Positions 37,003 through 47,860 of a DNA stretch of 64,000 nucleotides are shown here, piece after piece. The stretch lies in assembly GCA_020064725.1 (NCBI GenBank), contig JAGTWJ010000006.1:620001-684000 (forward strand), in the 5' to 3' direction. Positions within the stretch are counted from its first letter, which is position 1; each line of letters opens with the position of its first letter. The notes under the pieces are model-generated. The model did no database searches. It saw only the letters and a program-made list of their open reading frames with translations, and was not told the DNA's origin. A program made the position numbers and the translations under genes. This DNA comes from Drechslerella dactyloides (Eukaryota; Ascomycota; Orbiliomycetes; Orbiliales; Orbiliaceae).

Positions 37003-40000
37003 TTAGTTCGACAGTAGGAGGTGGAGATGGATCGAAGGCAGGATTAAAAAAGCAAGTGAACACTCACTATCACTCAAGATGCCTGTATCTAGGCCGGAGT
37101 GAGGTTTGCCATGATCATAAGTGACTCGGCGCCAGCCACAGGCTTCTGACGCGTCTTTGATAAACTCCATCGTCGGGAACTGGATACTCTTATGGTTAGA
37201 GTGGGTTGCTCCGGAGATGATGAGAGATACTGACATAGTGTTCGTTTTTCTTCATTGTAATTACAAACGGGACATTATCAAATGTGATGACGCGGAGGCG
37301 GAAATCTAAGACCGTATTAGCCTCTCGGCAGCGATATGACGGACATGCAGTTAACTTACATGTATTATCAGGTATTTTCGAGACTTCCTTGAGAAAAGAA
37401 TCCAAGTCTAGCGTTGCAACCCCGTTCACGCCCAGAACGAAGTTCGTTGGGACCAGTTGATATTGGAAAGCTGGTGAGCCGCGGGACTATCGCATTTGGA
37501 TATTAGCAAACCTCGAGTTCCCTACGAACACTTCTTTCTACCTCTTCTAAGAAAAGAGGGCAAGGTGAGCCAGCATACCCGCGCGGAAACATAGACTTCT
37601 GAATGCATATGACTGATTTGCTGCCGTACTGCGTGGTGAGGATGGTGTAGGACTGCTCCACAGAACACAACCACCCTATTTGTTTCTATGTCACTGGTCG
37701 TGACGGTAGGAACTTTGATGCTCAGCTCCTTGCAGTTCCGTACCACACGGACGTCAAGTTCGTCGTGATCGTACATGACATCAAGATCAGATATGCGTGT
37801 CATGATTTTTCCGTTGAGAGATAAAATCAAGTCACCCTCTTCTAGGGTTTGGACCGGACCACAAGAGACTTTTCGGACAATGAACAACTGGTGGCGCTGA
37901 GGATTGTCTTGCTCGACTTTCCTAATCCAGTCTTCGGACACCCCCATGACTCGAGCTTGGCTCATTTGAATTGTGTGCAATTCGACATCAAGAATTCTGA
38001 GATTAGGTATCTGGCCACGCTGAATCTGGCGGATAACCGGGAGAATTGTCGGAGTGGATAGCCCTAGATGATATTCTATATCTTTGGAACCGTGAGCACG
38101 GTCTCCAAGGTAAGTTAACCACAAGGCTTGTACTGTTCCATCCTCATCTGCGAGCACTCCGCTGGCACACTGGGCACTGAGACTGGTGTCAACAGTTATT
38201 GCATCCAGATTGATCGCTCTATAGCGGGGCGCCATTGAATTTGCGGGTATTGCCACGGTTGTGATGTCGGTTATCGTGGTCTTAGTCGTTACGACTCTGA
38301 AATTGTGATTGAATCCAAAAAAAACCGTCGGAGATCCCTGTCGGACGTTTTCATCGCTGAGTTTTGCAGACTGCACGGGTGCTTTGACAAGGGAAGGGTC
38401 GTATTGCACAACGGCGTAGTTCTGAAGAGGGTGTAAAAATACCACTTTACCAGGAACCACGACTGATTCCGCGATAGTCAATGTCAGATCGCATAGGTCA
38501 TAGGGAACGAATGCCCGCGAAACGACTACCAAGCCTTTTTCATGGTCTACCACAACCCCAAATCCTACCTAAATTATGACCCGGCATAGCCATTGCGTTA
38601 GAAAAGAACTCAGGTTCCATGCGAGGGAGACAAAAATTACCTTTCGAGGGAGGGGATAGCCGTCGATTTTTAGGGGCATTTCACAAGCTATTCTTACAAA
38701 GCTTCGCACTAGATTCGAAGCCCCTGCAAAGCCTGGATTATCAAGAGTAACGAACTGAGCCGACATCGGTTGTAACGGCTTTGACGGTAGTGCATCTGCA
38801 ATATCTTGGAAGTCCCATAACCCCGTAGTGTCTGCCAAAAGTTCAGTTTCCCCCTCAAGAAAAAGAGAGGATATATCGGGATAATACCATTCCGTATAGC
38901 CATTCTCATCTTACTGGTCCAGTGTCTGTCAATTTGGAGAATAGACGTGTTTAATGTGTGCAGATCGCGTAGATGTCGATATGTGACAGCAACTCTAGAT
39001 CGGTCTTTGTAACAATAAGATTTTGTACAGCACAGTATGAATCGATTTCAACTGACCTGGAATATTCTTCATGATGTCGATGAAACTTTTAAGATCAGGC
39101 GTTTTCTCGTTGTCCACAGACTAGATTCGTCAATTTTGTGAGAGATATTCTATGAGACGGGGCCCAGGGAAGGGATTGCTGCGTACTGCTATGATCCAGC
39201 CTTTGTCGGACCCGTCGAATCTGAAAGTACCGGCTGGCTCAGAGACATACACCCCTTTGACAGGTATTGCGTAAAGTCTTGCGAGTTGGTATGACAAGTC
39301 ATGAAACGACGCACCACAAACGGTGAGAAACCGGTCTGGTGTGATTGCATGGAGATCTCCTACGGTTAACTCGACCTCGATATCTTGCCCCCCCCGTTGA
39401 AGGAGCAATTGTATCTTATTCCCGACGCTACTATCCAAGATATCATCCAAACGAACAAATTTGGTGATAAGCTCGTCGTTTATTTTGATCAAGATATCAC
39501 CTTCCTGCCGCCGATACGTTAGTTCGCCAGGCTACCTTGTTCCCATATGGATTGTAGGAATGATACCTCAATGAGCTTATAGCCAGGACCGCTGGGCAGA
39601 ACAGTCTCGGCGACTAACATTCCAATTTCTTTAGGAAAGTTTTGTCTGATAGCAGCCTCCCATGGAGGGGTTAAACCCAGACGACGACACTCGTCGAATG
39701 GCTTGATTAGCCATTGCGTTTGTATTGTCCCTCGAGCAACGTGTTCGTGGTTTCGTATGCACTGCAACGCTCGTAAGGGGCGATCAAGGGGTAAGAAGTA
39801 GTCCGTCGCAGCTAGTTTTTTCGTTTTTACCCCACGGTTAATACTTAAGTAGATGGTACTGTTGGCGTTAGAATTAACTCACCCTCCGTACTCCCGCCTG
39901 CCTGTAATGCGACGACAAACCCGTCTACATTGACAACTGGCGATCCTGAGCTGCCTCCACTGGCTGATGCTGCTGCCTGTATGTAGTTCGTGTCTATACC

Positions 40001-40880
40001 GAATAAGGTGCTCAGTACCTCGGAATCTATCTTTTGAAGAGTGGGAGGTATTGCTTACTAAAGTCATTGTAGCCATCCCCGTAATCTGGAGCATTGCGGT
40101 CTGTCCTGCTAATGACCCCGGAGAGAATGCTCAGTTTTTCGCCCGCATCATTACCGACAACCCTAATCTCGACACCGACTCCTAAGAGAGGTAGCCGAAT
40201 GCTTAGTTATACCATGTTGCGCTCTATTCAGACAAAGAGACATACTTGCAAGATCAGGCCTCAATGTCAATTCTCCAATCTCCATATATTTGATCTTTGA
40301 AGGGTCAAATTTTAGAATTCCGAAGTCGTGTACAGGATCCCTATAGACGGGGTGAACATCGCACTATATTGGCCATGTTATTGGGTCTTGTCTTGATAAT
40401 TAAGTCGGTTCGGAGCCGTGTGATTACCTCTTCGTGATTGTCAAATACGCAGTACCCCCAGAAAGGTCCAGCACACGCAACATGGCGATTTGTAAGTATA
40501 AGACCTTCAACTTTATCGACAACGAAACCTGTTGCTTCACTGGTTACTGCAGGATCCGCATCGAAGGAGCAGGTTTGGCAGAACCGGATAGAGACGACGT
40601 TCCTAACGACGGATTCTATGGTTCTCTGCCATTCGACAGAATCACCGGTTGCTGCAAGATGTGGCATGACCCTCTGTTCTGACTGTGCTTGTTCAAGTGC
40701 TGCTAGCAGGTCTTGTTCAGCCATCATGTTGATATCATCGTCAGCATCCTCGTCGTTGAACTCGGCAGTGTCGTCAAACTCGAGATCAAAATTGTCGCCT
40801 TTCACGTGCTTGCTTGGGCGGATAAATTGAGCGGAACCGGAATGCCTGCGTTTACTGCGAGACTCTGTCGCCCCTTCCAT
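37003..40880 (-). CDS. nma111: Pro-apoptotic HtrA-like serine protease Nma111
   Basis: I can trace 13 exons on the minus strand: 40,428-40,880; 40,246-40,363; 40,059-40,181; 39,883-39,993; 39,567-39,811; 39,187-39,504; 39,057-39,120; 38,888-39,004; 38,641-38,831; 37,579-38,568; 37,360-37,486; 37,235-37,305; 37,003-37,179. All phases agree, giving about 1,034 residues, the usual Nma111 length. The duplicated protease-PDZ layout is recognisable. The first protease half has a complete catalytic triad: TNRHVACAG (H about 133), HDFGIL (D about 164) and GGSSGSPVV (S about 247). The second half, from about residue 580, lacks an obvious triad, as is usual. Nma111/Ynm3 is a nuclear protease that promotes apoptosis-like death under stress in yeast. 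The N-terminus has a bipartite basic stretch (SKRRHSG) and an acidic region. The start is the first in-frame ATG. Confidence 0.94.
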
Positions 40881-41378
40881 TTTGTCTTTCTCCGCGTGTT
40901 CGATTTCTCTAATGCTTTCTGCGGTCGTGGAGCCGCATGCCACGATGATATCCAAATTTGTCGCGTTTCTAGGCCCATGCGGCCATGGTTGTGTGGAAAG
41001 ATGCGTTCCGCGTAAAATCCCGTGAGCAGATTTGGGTATGCGCGTCGCCCTCGATTAGATGTTGGGAATTGAAGCTGGACAAGCTGAACTCTGACCAAGG
41101 GATGCCGGATGTTGATGAGACCAACGAGATCAAGTCGCAGAGTGGTGTGTAGACCAAAGTCGCGGAGATCTGGTTCGGCAGCTGAGATTTAGCTGGTGTT
41201 GCTGACATAAGCGTGTTTTTTGTCCATACCTCGTTAGCTTGGACGACAGAGTTTGGCTCATCCTCTGCCAGCACCGATGCATGCAAGGTACATGCACTAG
41301 AAATTGACGCGATCACCTCGCTCCATCCGACCAAAGACTACTAGACCGACGCCCCCAGTCCGACGTACGGATAGCAAT
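40881..41378. promoter_or_regulatory. Divergent promoter region of nma111 and dph5
   Basis: The two head-to-head starts are about 500 bp apart. An open frame at 40,969-41,334 on the minus strand shows no domain and I treat it as accidental, although a short upstream gene cannot be excluded. Confidence 0.45.
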
Positions 41379-42416
41379 ATGCTGTATTGCATTGGCCTTG
41401 GCCTGAGTGATGAGACGGACATCTCCGTGAAAGGTCTCGAGATCGTTAAACATGCAGAACGAGTGTATCTCGAAGCATATACCAGCATATTGATGGTTCG
41501 CCACGAAAAGTTGGTATGATGGCCCGGCCCAGCCAGGAAACCGGTTGACCCGTGCGTATCTACGCCTAACTGCCCACTGGTGCTACGGCCTGCTCGTCTC
41601 AGATGACAAGTTGCTGACACTAACGGCGAGATCAGGAACAGTTTTACGGGCGTCAAATAGTCATAGCTGAGCGCGAGCTGGTTGAATCGAATAGCGACAC
41701 CATCCTGCATGATGCTGCTTCTAAGGACATCGCCTTTCTTGTAGTCGGTGACCCGTTTGGGGCCACCACTCACTCGGATCTATTGATACGGGCCCGTGAA
41801 CGTAAGATCCCCGTGAGAACCATTCATAACGCCTCCATTATGAATGCGGTTGGCGCCTGCGGTCTGCAGCTTTACAACTTCGGCCAGACTGTCTCCATGG
41901 TTTTTTTTACCGACAATTGGAAGCCATCATCTTTCTACGATAGAATAAAGGAGAATGCGGATATTGGACTTCATACTTTGATCCTGCTAGATATCAAAGT
42001 GAAAGAGCAGAGTGATGAAAACCTTGCACGAGGCCGAAAGATATACGAGCCACCTCGCTACATGACTGTGGCGCAGTGTGCACAGCAAATGCTCTTGACT
42101 GAAGAAAGCCGCGGCGAAGCAGGTCAGCCTCTTCTAGTCTTCCGCTTGTTTTTACATGCTAAAGCGCAAGTGTACAGTGTACAGGAAAGATTCGCTCGCA
42201 ATCGGGATCGCACGACTCGGATCAGAGAACCAGACTATTGTGGTGGGGACGCTGGAGGAGCTAGCGTCTTCGGATCTCGGCCCTCCTTTGCACTCGCTAG
42301 TCTTGATTGGCCGCAAAATTCATGAGCTAGAAATTACGTTCATTCGAGACTTTGCGATTGACCCTGAGAGCTTCGACAAGGCCGTCTCGGGAGGACTGTA
42401 CGATCACCGTTCCTAA
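41379..42416 (+). CDS. dph5: Diphthine methyl ester synthase (Dph5)
   Basis: There are three exons, 41,379-41,513, 41,636-42,122 and 42,178-42,416, giving 286 residues, matching the family's roughly 285. It is a S-adenosylmethionine-dependent tetrapyrrole-methylase-fold enzyme that methylates the modified histidine of elongation factor 2 in diphthamide synthesis. Landmarks are LYCIGLGLSDETDIS, VYLEAYTSIL, FLVVGDPFGATTHSDL, HNASIMNAVGACGLQLYNFG, SIARLG-type SLAIGIARLG, and IVVGTLEEL near the end. The second acceptor lies in a TGTACAGTGTACAG repeat. Only the first AG keeps the frame into VYRKDSLAIG. It converges on the b561 gene with only about 70 bp between stops. Confidence 0.95.
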
Positions 42417-42488
42417 ATCCGACATCCTTTATCTTGCCTTGCAGAACCGCAGTTTACGAATACTCCCACTCTCACTGCCCTTTCAACC

Positions 42489-43556
42489 CTAACTTTTCCT
42501 TTCTGACTCGAGGGAGTACGCCTGTTCAGATTTTGTCAGAGAGCTGTTGGCCTTTTTGCCGAGGAATTTGTTTAGCTGGGGATTGTCGTCGAGATCCAAC
42601 CTACCGATAACAATGAAAAAGATAGCCAGTGCAACTTTCCAAGTTTTTAGATGGAGAGGACCTAAGGCAAAGTCTGTTCTTGTGGCTGCGAGTAGCGTTG
42701 CGAACAGTAGGATGTGTATGATATAGCCCGCGACACGATGGTACTTGTAGATTGACTTGGCTGTTTCGGTGGATCCGAAGATGCTAGGAGTGTAGAATTG
42801 AGCAACACCCACCATTGTCTGAATGGCGACTGCAATGTACGTTGTCAGACCGAGAACGGAGTGAGGGCTATCGAAATGGCCGTGTCTGATGTGGATCTTG
42901 TGCAAAACTATCATCGTGAACGCCCCGATGAATAACAGAATCGAGACCGCAATCAAAAGCGAATGCATGATAGCACCTGCCCTCTTTTGATGGGCGGTAT
43001 TGGTAGGCTGCAGCAGCAGGACTGCTTCGACTAGGAAAATCACGGCAATCTTTGAATTGGCGATTAGAAGGGCTATGTCAACGACGTAAGAGGTTCTACG
43101 AAGACCGTACCGAATTCAGAATCTGGACGGAAGATTATAGCAATAATCACAATCACCGATCAGTGTCAGCACGACAATATAGCTGATCGGGGGATTTGGC
43201 CCGATCGATCTTACCGGATGGAAGGAAAAGAGACCAATCTTCAAGGGAAGGACGGATGCCCATATCACTGCTGTCAACATCAAGAGCCCAAGCTGGGCTA
43301 GAGAACCCGTTCCTGGTGGGCCGCAACAGCGTCAGCAGCATATAGAGAAATATTGTTCGCCAAGCGGCATTCTATAGGATCCTAGGAGTGAAACGGAAAT
43401 TGAGAGAGGTATGTTGACCGTACCCATAAGTAAGTTACGCCAGAATGGAGCGTCTTCATGCTGTCTGATAGCACCGGGTTGGCCGATAAGCGGTGCTGTT
43501 TCCGCCAACGGGGGAACGATTTCCCTTGGGGACTCTGTTGCTTGAGAGTCGGACAT
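42489..43556 (-). CDS. Cytochrome b561-domain membrane protein
   Basis: On the minus strand, exon 1 is 43,424-43,556 and exon 2 is 43,215-43,312 or longer. The last exon runs from about 43,070 to 42,489. Joining exons 1 and 2 gives LLMGTGSLAQLGLLMLTAV, a first transmembrane helix. Exon 2 ends near FSFHP, the first conserved histidine region. The last exon carries four more hydrophobic helices and the expected histidines: AGAIMHSLL, HKIHIRHGHFDSPHS and YKYHRVAGYIIH. These would bind two hemes for trans-membrane electron transfer. Exon 2 to 3 is ambiguous. The obvious GTAAGA donor at 43,214 does not keep phase with a good acceptor, whereas a donor near 43,155 with the acceptor ending 43,073 does. 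The product is a predicted multi-pass oxidoreductase; partner unknown. Confidence 0.8.
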
Positions 43557-44298
43557 TTCAATGCTGGATCTTTCTATGCACGCTGGGTATGGAGATGGAT
43601 ACGCTTATACGTAGATCGCGATCATAAGAGAGTTAGATAAATGTTAGACCAGTGTTAACGTGTTCGGCTTACTCGAATATTATGGAGCGCGTCCAATGCT
43701 GATGTGCGGCGGTAAAAAGGTAGAAGCGTTATTATGGCTCTGGTTGAAGGCGGGAGACAGAAGGTTGAATAAGAACCGCGTTTGCTATTCAGACATGCAA
43801 TGAGGCGGAAATGTTTACCCAGGGCCGGCCTCGATGCAGACAGGGTTATGCTTTCGATTGCCACGCACGTCATCGCAGGCAGTCAAGATAAGGGAAGATT
43901 ACTTGATAGGTATCTGCTCGACTGATGTGGAGTCCGCCGGAATGCAGGCCATTTAGCGAGCTGCAACCGGGCCGCAGCATGAATCACATCTTATCTTACC
44001 TTGGATGTCCTTGGAGGGATCAATGCTGCAATGAGCTACTAGGTCGATGGTCGCACTAGCACCCCCTTGTTCCCAATCAACAGTTTGAGCAAGTATATCG
44101 TAAATTTCTGAGCTATCACCGATAGAACATTGTAATACAAAGATTTGAAGGCTCTAAGTGCATGAATACGTAGGTAAGTAATTAAGTAAGTAAATACTTA
44201 TATGAGCATCGCTTGCATTGGGGAAGAAAGAAACCGCTGCGCAGGAGGAGGAGCCCTCGCGCTTCGTTCTAAACCCATCTTGGCCATGGTGCCTTGTA
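43557..44298. other. Intergenic region, 0.74 kb
   Basis: It holds the promoter of the b561 gene and the 3' flank of the OGFr-domain gene. Bases 44,170-44,200 have GTAAGTAATTAAGTAAGTAAA-like repeats. No gene is recognised. Confidence 0.5.
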
Positions 44299-45096
44299 CT
44301 AGGACTTGGTACTGGCGGTGCTCGCACCCAGAACAGATTCGTTCGGTTGACGGAGTGGGCCCCCGAATCTCTCAATCGCTTCTGCATCTGACATATCGGG
44401 AGGTATTCTCAGGTCTCTTCGGGCAGCCCGTGTCCAATAGAGAAACGTGCGGTTGCTGATTCCCCTTGGGTATCCGATGCGATTAACATAAAGAGTTTTG
44501 AGGGCACGATAGAAGCCCTGCGCCTCGTATTCCATCCAACAACATCTGAGGCACCGGATGATTCTGGTTATCCTCAGGTCATTGTGGCTATTCATCCAAT
44601 TCCTTGCCGCCCTGGGGAAACTTTCTGGGTTTGGTACAATGTTGCACAGTCTCTGATTATCTAGGTCGGTGTTATTCTCGTCCTCCAGGTCGACTATGTC
44701 GCAGTCGAAGCCGAAAAAACGGAGCATTCGAGCCAGCGCGGTTCTCATCCCGGCTCGAAGCAAGTGGTCCTCCTTAAACATATCCATGGCTAGCTCATCT
44801 AGTCTAGACGCCGGATGCAGCATAAAGTTTGATCTCTCGGGGAGAGGGAACAGGACTTGGATGTAGTCATGATTGTACTCGAGCTTGCTATCGGACCAGC
44901 TGATGATCTCAGCTAGTGTGCGACCTCGAAAATCACAACCCCCTTGATAGAAACTGACGATAGGGGGCGGCGGTACTGGCGTCTTTGATGTCGTCAACTT
45001 GGATGGCCGGGCAGTTTTCAGTTCCTCCGATCCGTCGTGCTCCTCCGGTCGCTCGTTTGAGGCCCTGTTGCTGTCATCCATCGGCGGCAGTTCCAT
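44299..45096 (-). CDS. OGFr-domain protein
   Basis: This is a single exon of 265 residues. After a disordered, proline-rich N-terminus (about residues 1-45) the opioid-growth-factor-receptor conserved region runs from about 48 to 200. It shows FYQGG, the signature GRTLAEIISWSDSKLEYNHD, then YIQVLFPLPERS, MLRFFGFD, NWMNSHNDLRITRIIRCLR and IGYPRGISNRT. The domain name comes from vertebrate OGFr; in fungi its role is unknown and no receptor function is implied. There is no signal peptide or membrane segment, so it is predicted soluble. It is the last intact gene before the repeat patchwork and NLR cluster. Confidence 0.85.
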   Translation of the reverse strand: MELPPMDDSNRASNERPEEHDGSEELKTARPSKLTTSKTPVPPPPIVSFYQGGCDFRGRTLAEIISWSDSKLEYNHDYIQVLFPLPERSNFMLHPASRLDELAMDMFKEDHLLRAGMRTALARMLRFFGFDCDIVDLEDENNTDLDNQRLCNIVPNPESFPRAARNWMNSHNDLRITRIIRCLRCCWMEYEAQGFYRALKTLYVNRIGYPRGISNRTFLYWTRAARRDLRIPPDMSDAEAIERFGGPLRQPNESVLGASTASTKS

Positions 45097-45472
45097 GCCT
45101 AGAGGAAGGGAAGGAACTGGCGGTTGGCGGAGTTCCTTTGGCGGCCGTTGGTTGGTTTATCTGCTGGACAGTGTATTTGCTGGGTCAGGGTGTGTTGCTT
45201 GATGGAGAAGAACTGAAGCTGGAAGACGGGGGATAAGCGCTTTGCGACTAGCTGTTGGTGATCCTGAGAGTTGGTGGAAGGATCACAAGGACACCTGGTC
45301 GAGGGGAGAAGACGAAAGATAGAGTGTCCCAGCAGGCTGATGCATTCCAGCAGGCACCACATGCAGCTCCAGTCGACGGAGTAGAACATATTGTTGCCTA
45401 TTACCTTTGAAAATGCTGTCTTGACGTTAACTACTACTTGGTCTGCCCCGAGACGACTAAACTACTTGTCAG
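45097..45472. other. Upstream region of the OGFr-domain gene
   Basis: No gene is recognised in this 0.38 kb. It is the likely promoter of the minus-strand gene. Confidence 0.45.
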
Positions 45473-45584
45473 TAAGTACTTAGTTAAGTACTCCATTATT
45501 GCCATAGCTGTGTGGAGGTGATGTCGGTATGGGATGTAAGGTCCGTACAGGATATTTGGGTGTCGGTGCTGTTACTCCGTAACA
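45473..45584 (+). repeat. Inverted-repeat arm a (about 110 bp), ends TGTTACTCCGTAACA
   Basis: The arm is the reverse complement of 46,702-46,811 with few mismatches. The shared blocks are GTCGGTATGGGATGTAAGGT, GTACAGGATATT and the imperfect palindrome TGTTACTCCGTAACA. A third, more diverged copy in the same orientation lies at 47,293-47,394. At its right edge it abuts and truncates a foldback element. Confidence 0.7.
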
Positions 45585-45842
45585 GAGATATTTACAGTCA
45601 AACACTTAAAAAATGTGTTGTTTTTTTTATATTTAAAAAAGTTATTATCAATTTAATATTAAGTTAAAAAAAAATTAAAAAATCAAAAAGAAACTTATTT
45701 ATATTTATATTTAATTTTAATATTTTTTTTATAATTTTATATGAAACATTCATTCCAATATTAATAAAAAGGTTTTTGGTGTGGTGTTGGGCTGGTGAGG
45801 GTGTCCGCTCGCTTGTCCTGTCCGCTCGCTTATCGTAAACGT
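45585..45842. mobile_element. Right half of a foldback element, family with GCGAGCGGACA termini
   Basis: The sequence GATATTTACAGTCAAACAC and the AT-rich arm match the right arm of the elements at 5,920 and 14,929. The terminus (GTCCGCTCGCTTGTCCTG, then TCCGCTCGCTTATCGTAAACGT) instead matches the pogo-like element beginning at 63,723. It ends at TA 45,843-45,844. The left half is missing and replaced by the inverted-repeat arm. Confidence 0.75.
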
Positions 45843-45844
45843 TA

Positions 45845-46701
45845 TACTAAATACATAATTAAGCGAGTGTACTAAAATTATCTAAATTAGTGTGGGAGTT
45901 CTTGAAACATACTGAAAATGAACGAGAGTAGGATACTAACTTGAACTTAATTCGCGAAAAAACGCGAAAAGACCTTGGCATAGAGGTCAGCACGCGCTCC
46001 AGAGCGGGCTGTCCTCACATTTTTTTATAATATTGAGTTAATATCTATATTTTATTTTTAATTATTTTTATATTTATCTTAATTAGTGAAAGCTGGAATA
46101 AGCAATATAATCCAAAAATACAAGTTGGTACTTTTCGCTAAGCGAGGGATACACCCCAACAAAATTATTATAAATAATAACTTTATAGATTCTGAGTTTA
46201 AAAATCTATAAAAAATATATTTAGAATCCTTATTAAATTTCAAAATTAGTAGTCTTTTGTATAGATTTTTAACATATAAATTAAAGGATTTATTTAAAAT
46301 AATATTTTTGATGGGGTATTAGGTCTCGCTTAACCTCAAGTCACAACAAGTTCTTTTTGGATTTTTTTGCTTTTGGAGCTTTCTCTAATCTTAATGTGTG
46401 TTAACGTTAACACACATATTTTTATATTTTTATATTTATTTAAATATTTTATTTTAATTATGCCCGACGGTAAAGGAGGGTTTCTCTTAAGCTCCCCTGC
46501 GACCCAAGTTTTCCGCCCCATAGATCACAGAGAATGTGTTGTCTCGGCACCGCTCGATGGTTCTTGGTGGTTCCCAATATAGCCGGGCACTACTACGGAT
46601 CCTGCCCAGCAGAGGCAAACTTGAAAGATTTTTAAGGTTTACGAGGATATACGTAAACGGGGCATGAAAATTTTTCAGTATAAAACAAGCGAAAGTATAT
46701 T
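45845..46701. other. Unassigned repeat-like DNA, 0.86 kb
   Basis: The composition is mixed and I recognise no coding domain. There are GCGAGGGATACACCCC and GTCTCGCTTAACC stretches and a GC-richer segment at 46,460-46,620. It probably contains the body of the element bounded by the 110-bp inverted repeats. Confidence 0.35.
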
Positions 46702-46811
46702 TGTTACGGAGTAACAGCACCCACACCCGAATATCCTGTACAGACCTTACATCCCATACCGACACCATCCCCACACGGCCATGGTAGTAATAGCGTACTC
46801 AACTACCACGT
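46702..46811 (-). repeat. Inverted-repeat arm b, begins TGTTACGGAGTAACA
   Basis: It is the reverse complement of arm a at 45,473-45,584, including the CCTTACATCCCATACCGACA block. The two arms bracket 1.1 kb. Confidence 0.7.
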
Positions 46812-46939
46812 GTATTGAGCACCCATACGGAATGCAGAACTACATAGGCTCAGGCCTATGGAGAACCAGACCCAATGAAGGAAGCACCGCCACACGGGGG
46901 GCTTGCCTCCATTATCTTCCCTTCCGAGCAGGGCATGCA

Positions 46940-47292
46940 CGATGACTCAGGATCACATGAGGTTTGATCAGTGCTCACCACTGAGCACTGAGCACAACAC
47001 ATCAACACATTTCTACTTTCTATGTATCAGCGAATATGTATTTAAGGACGGACGTTCGCTGGATGATTGATGGCTTCTCTCTTGAGAACCATCGGTCAAC
47101 TTAAAGACGCCTCTATCTATCTAGTTACTACAGACAGCTATTGAACGTTGTTACTCTCTCTCTATCGTCCAGCACCTCATTACTTATCCATATCCACCTC
47201 CATTGAGAGCCCAGTCAAGTAACGAGGGCTGAGAGACTACTCCGAAGTGTGAGTACGTTATATCTAGCTGCCGGCTAGGTGTAAGTGTAACA
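46940..47292 (+). repeat. LTR-like repeat, family 1 (best preserved copy)
   Basis: It shares with 258-678 and with the reverse complement of 54,164-54,400 the GAGCACAACACATCAACACA, TTGAGAACCATCGGTCAAC and TTGTTACT blocks, and ends GTGTAACA. It shows little RIP damage. No internal element sequence is seen on either side, so it is probably a solo LTR. I could not find a convincing target duplication. Confidence 0.5.
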
Positions 47293-47394
47293 ACTCCATT
47301 ATTGTCTGTTCCGGGTGGGACAGCAGTCTGTATGGGAAATTGGGTCTATACAGGATATTTTGGGTGCTGCGCTGTTACTCCGTAACAGATATAT
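47293..47394 (+). repeat. Third, diverged copy of the 110-bp repeat
   Basis: It begins ACTCCATTATTG like arm a at 45,490, contains CTATACAGGATATTTTGGG and ends CTGTTACTCCGTAACAG. It lies directly against the LTR-like repeat. Confidence 0.6.
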
Positions 47395-47860
47395 TAGTAT
47401 TTTACGAGAACATACAAAACATCCCTATAATATAATGTTAATAGGGTATTACCTAAGAAGATATTAATATATGTGCACATATACAAATGATGTACTCCCA
47501 GTAGTGTAACCATGTTAAACACACTGTGCACGGCCCCATGTTACTGATGAATCAGCCAGGTCAACTCGAAGGTCAGCTTCATTTCAAGTATTACCTGTAG
47601 GTATAGTATAAGATGCACGCCTCTACTCTACTGTGCATCAAACCCAACTCGGTTACCCACTGTGTCCAACTTATTATATAGCGCGTATTATTAATCATAC
47701 GGCTCATCTCAAAGTATACGTAAAAAAGAAAAAAACAAGAAAAAGAAAGGTATAAATTGAACACTGCTCCGGAGCCTTCTAGGGTGTCGACATTAAAAAA
47801 ATAAAAGAATAGATAGATATGAACGATCAGGAAGCAAAACTAGAGTTAGAGCTCAAAGCC
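47395..47860. other. Intergenic, 0.47 kb
   Basis: No gene is recognised. It lies 3' of the minus-strand NLR gene. Confidence 0.45.

Noticed and set aside
40969..41334. 121-residue frame upstream of nma111
   Set aside because: It lies in the divergent promoter interval and shows no domain. It does not join in a convincing way to the protease N-terminus.
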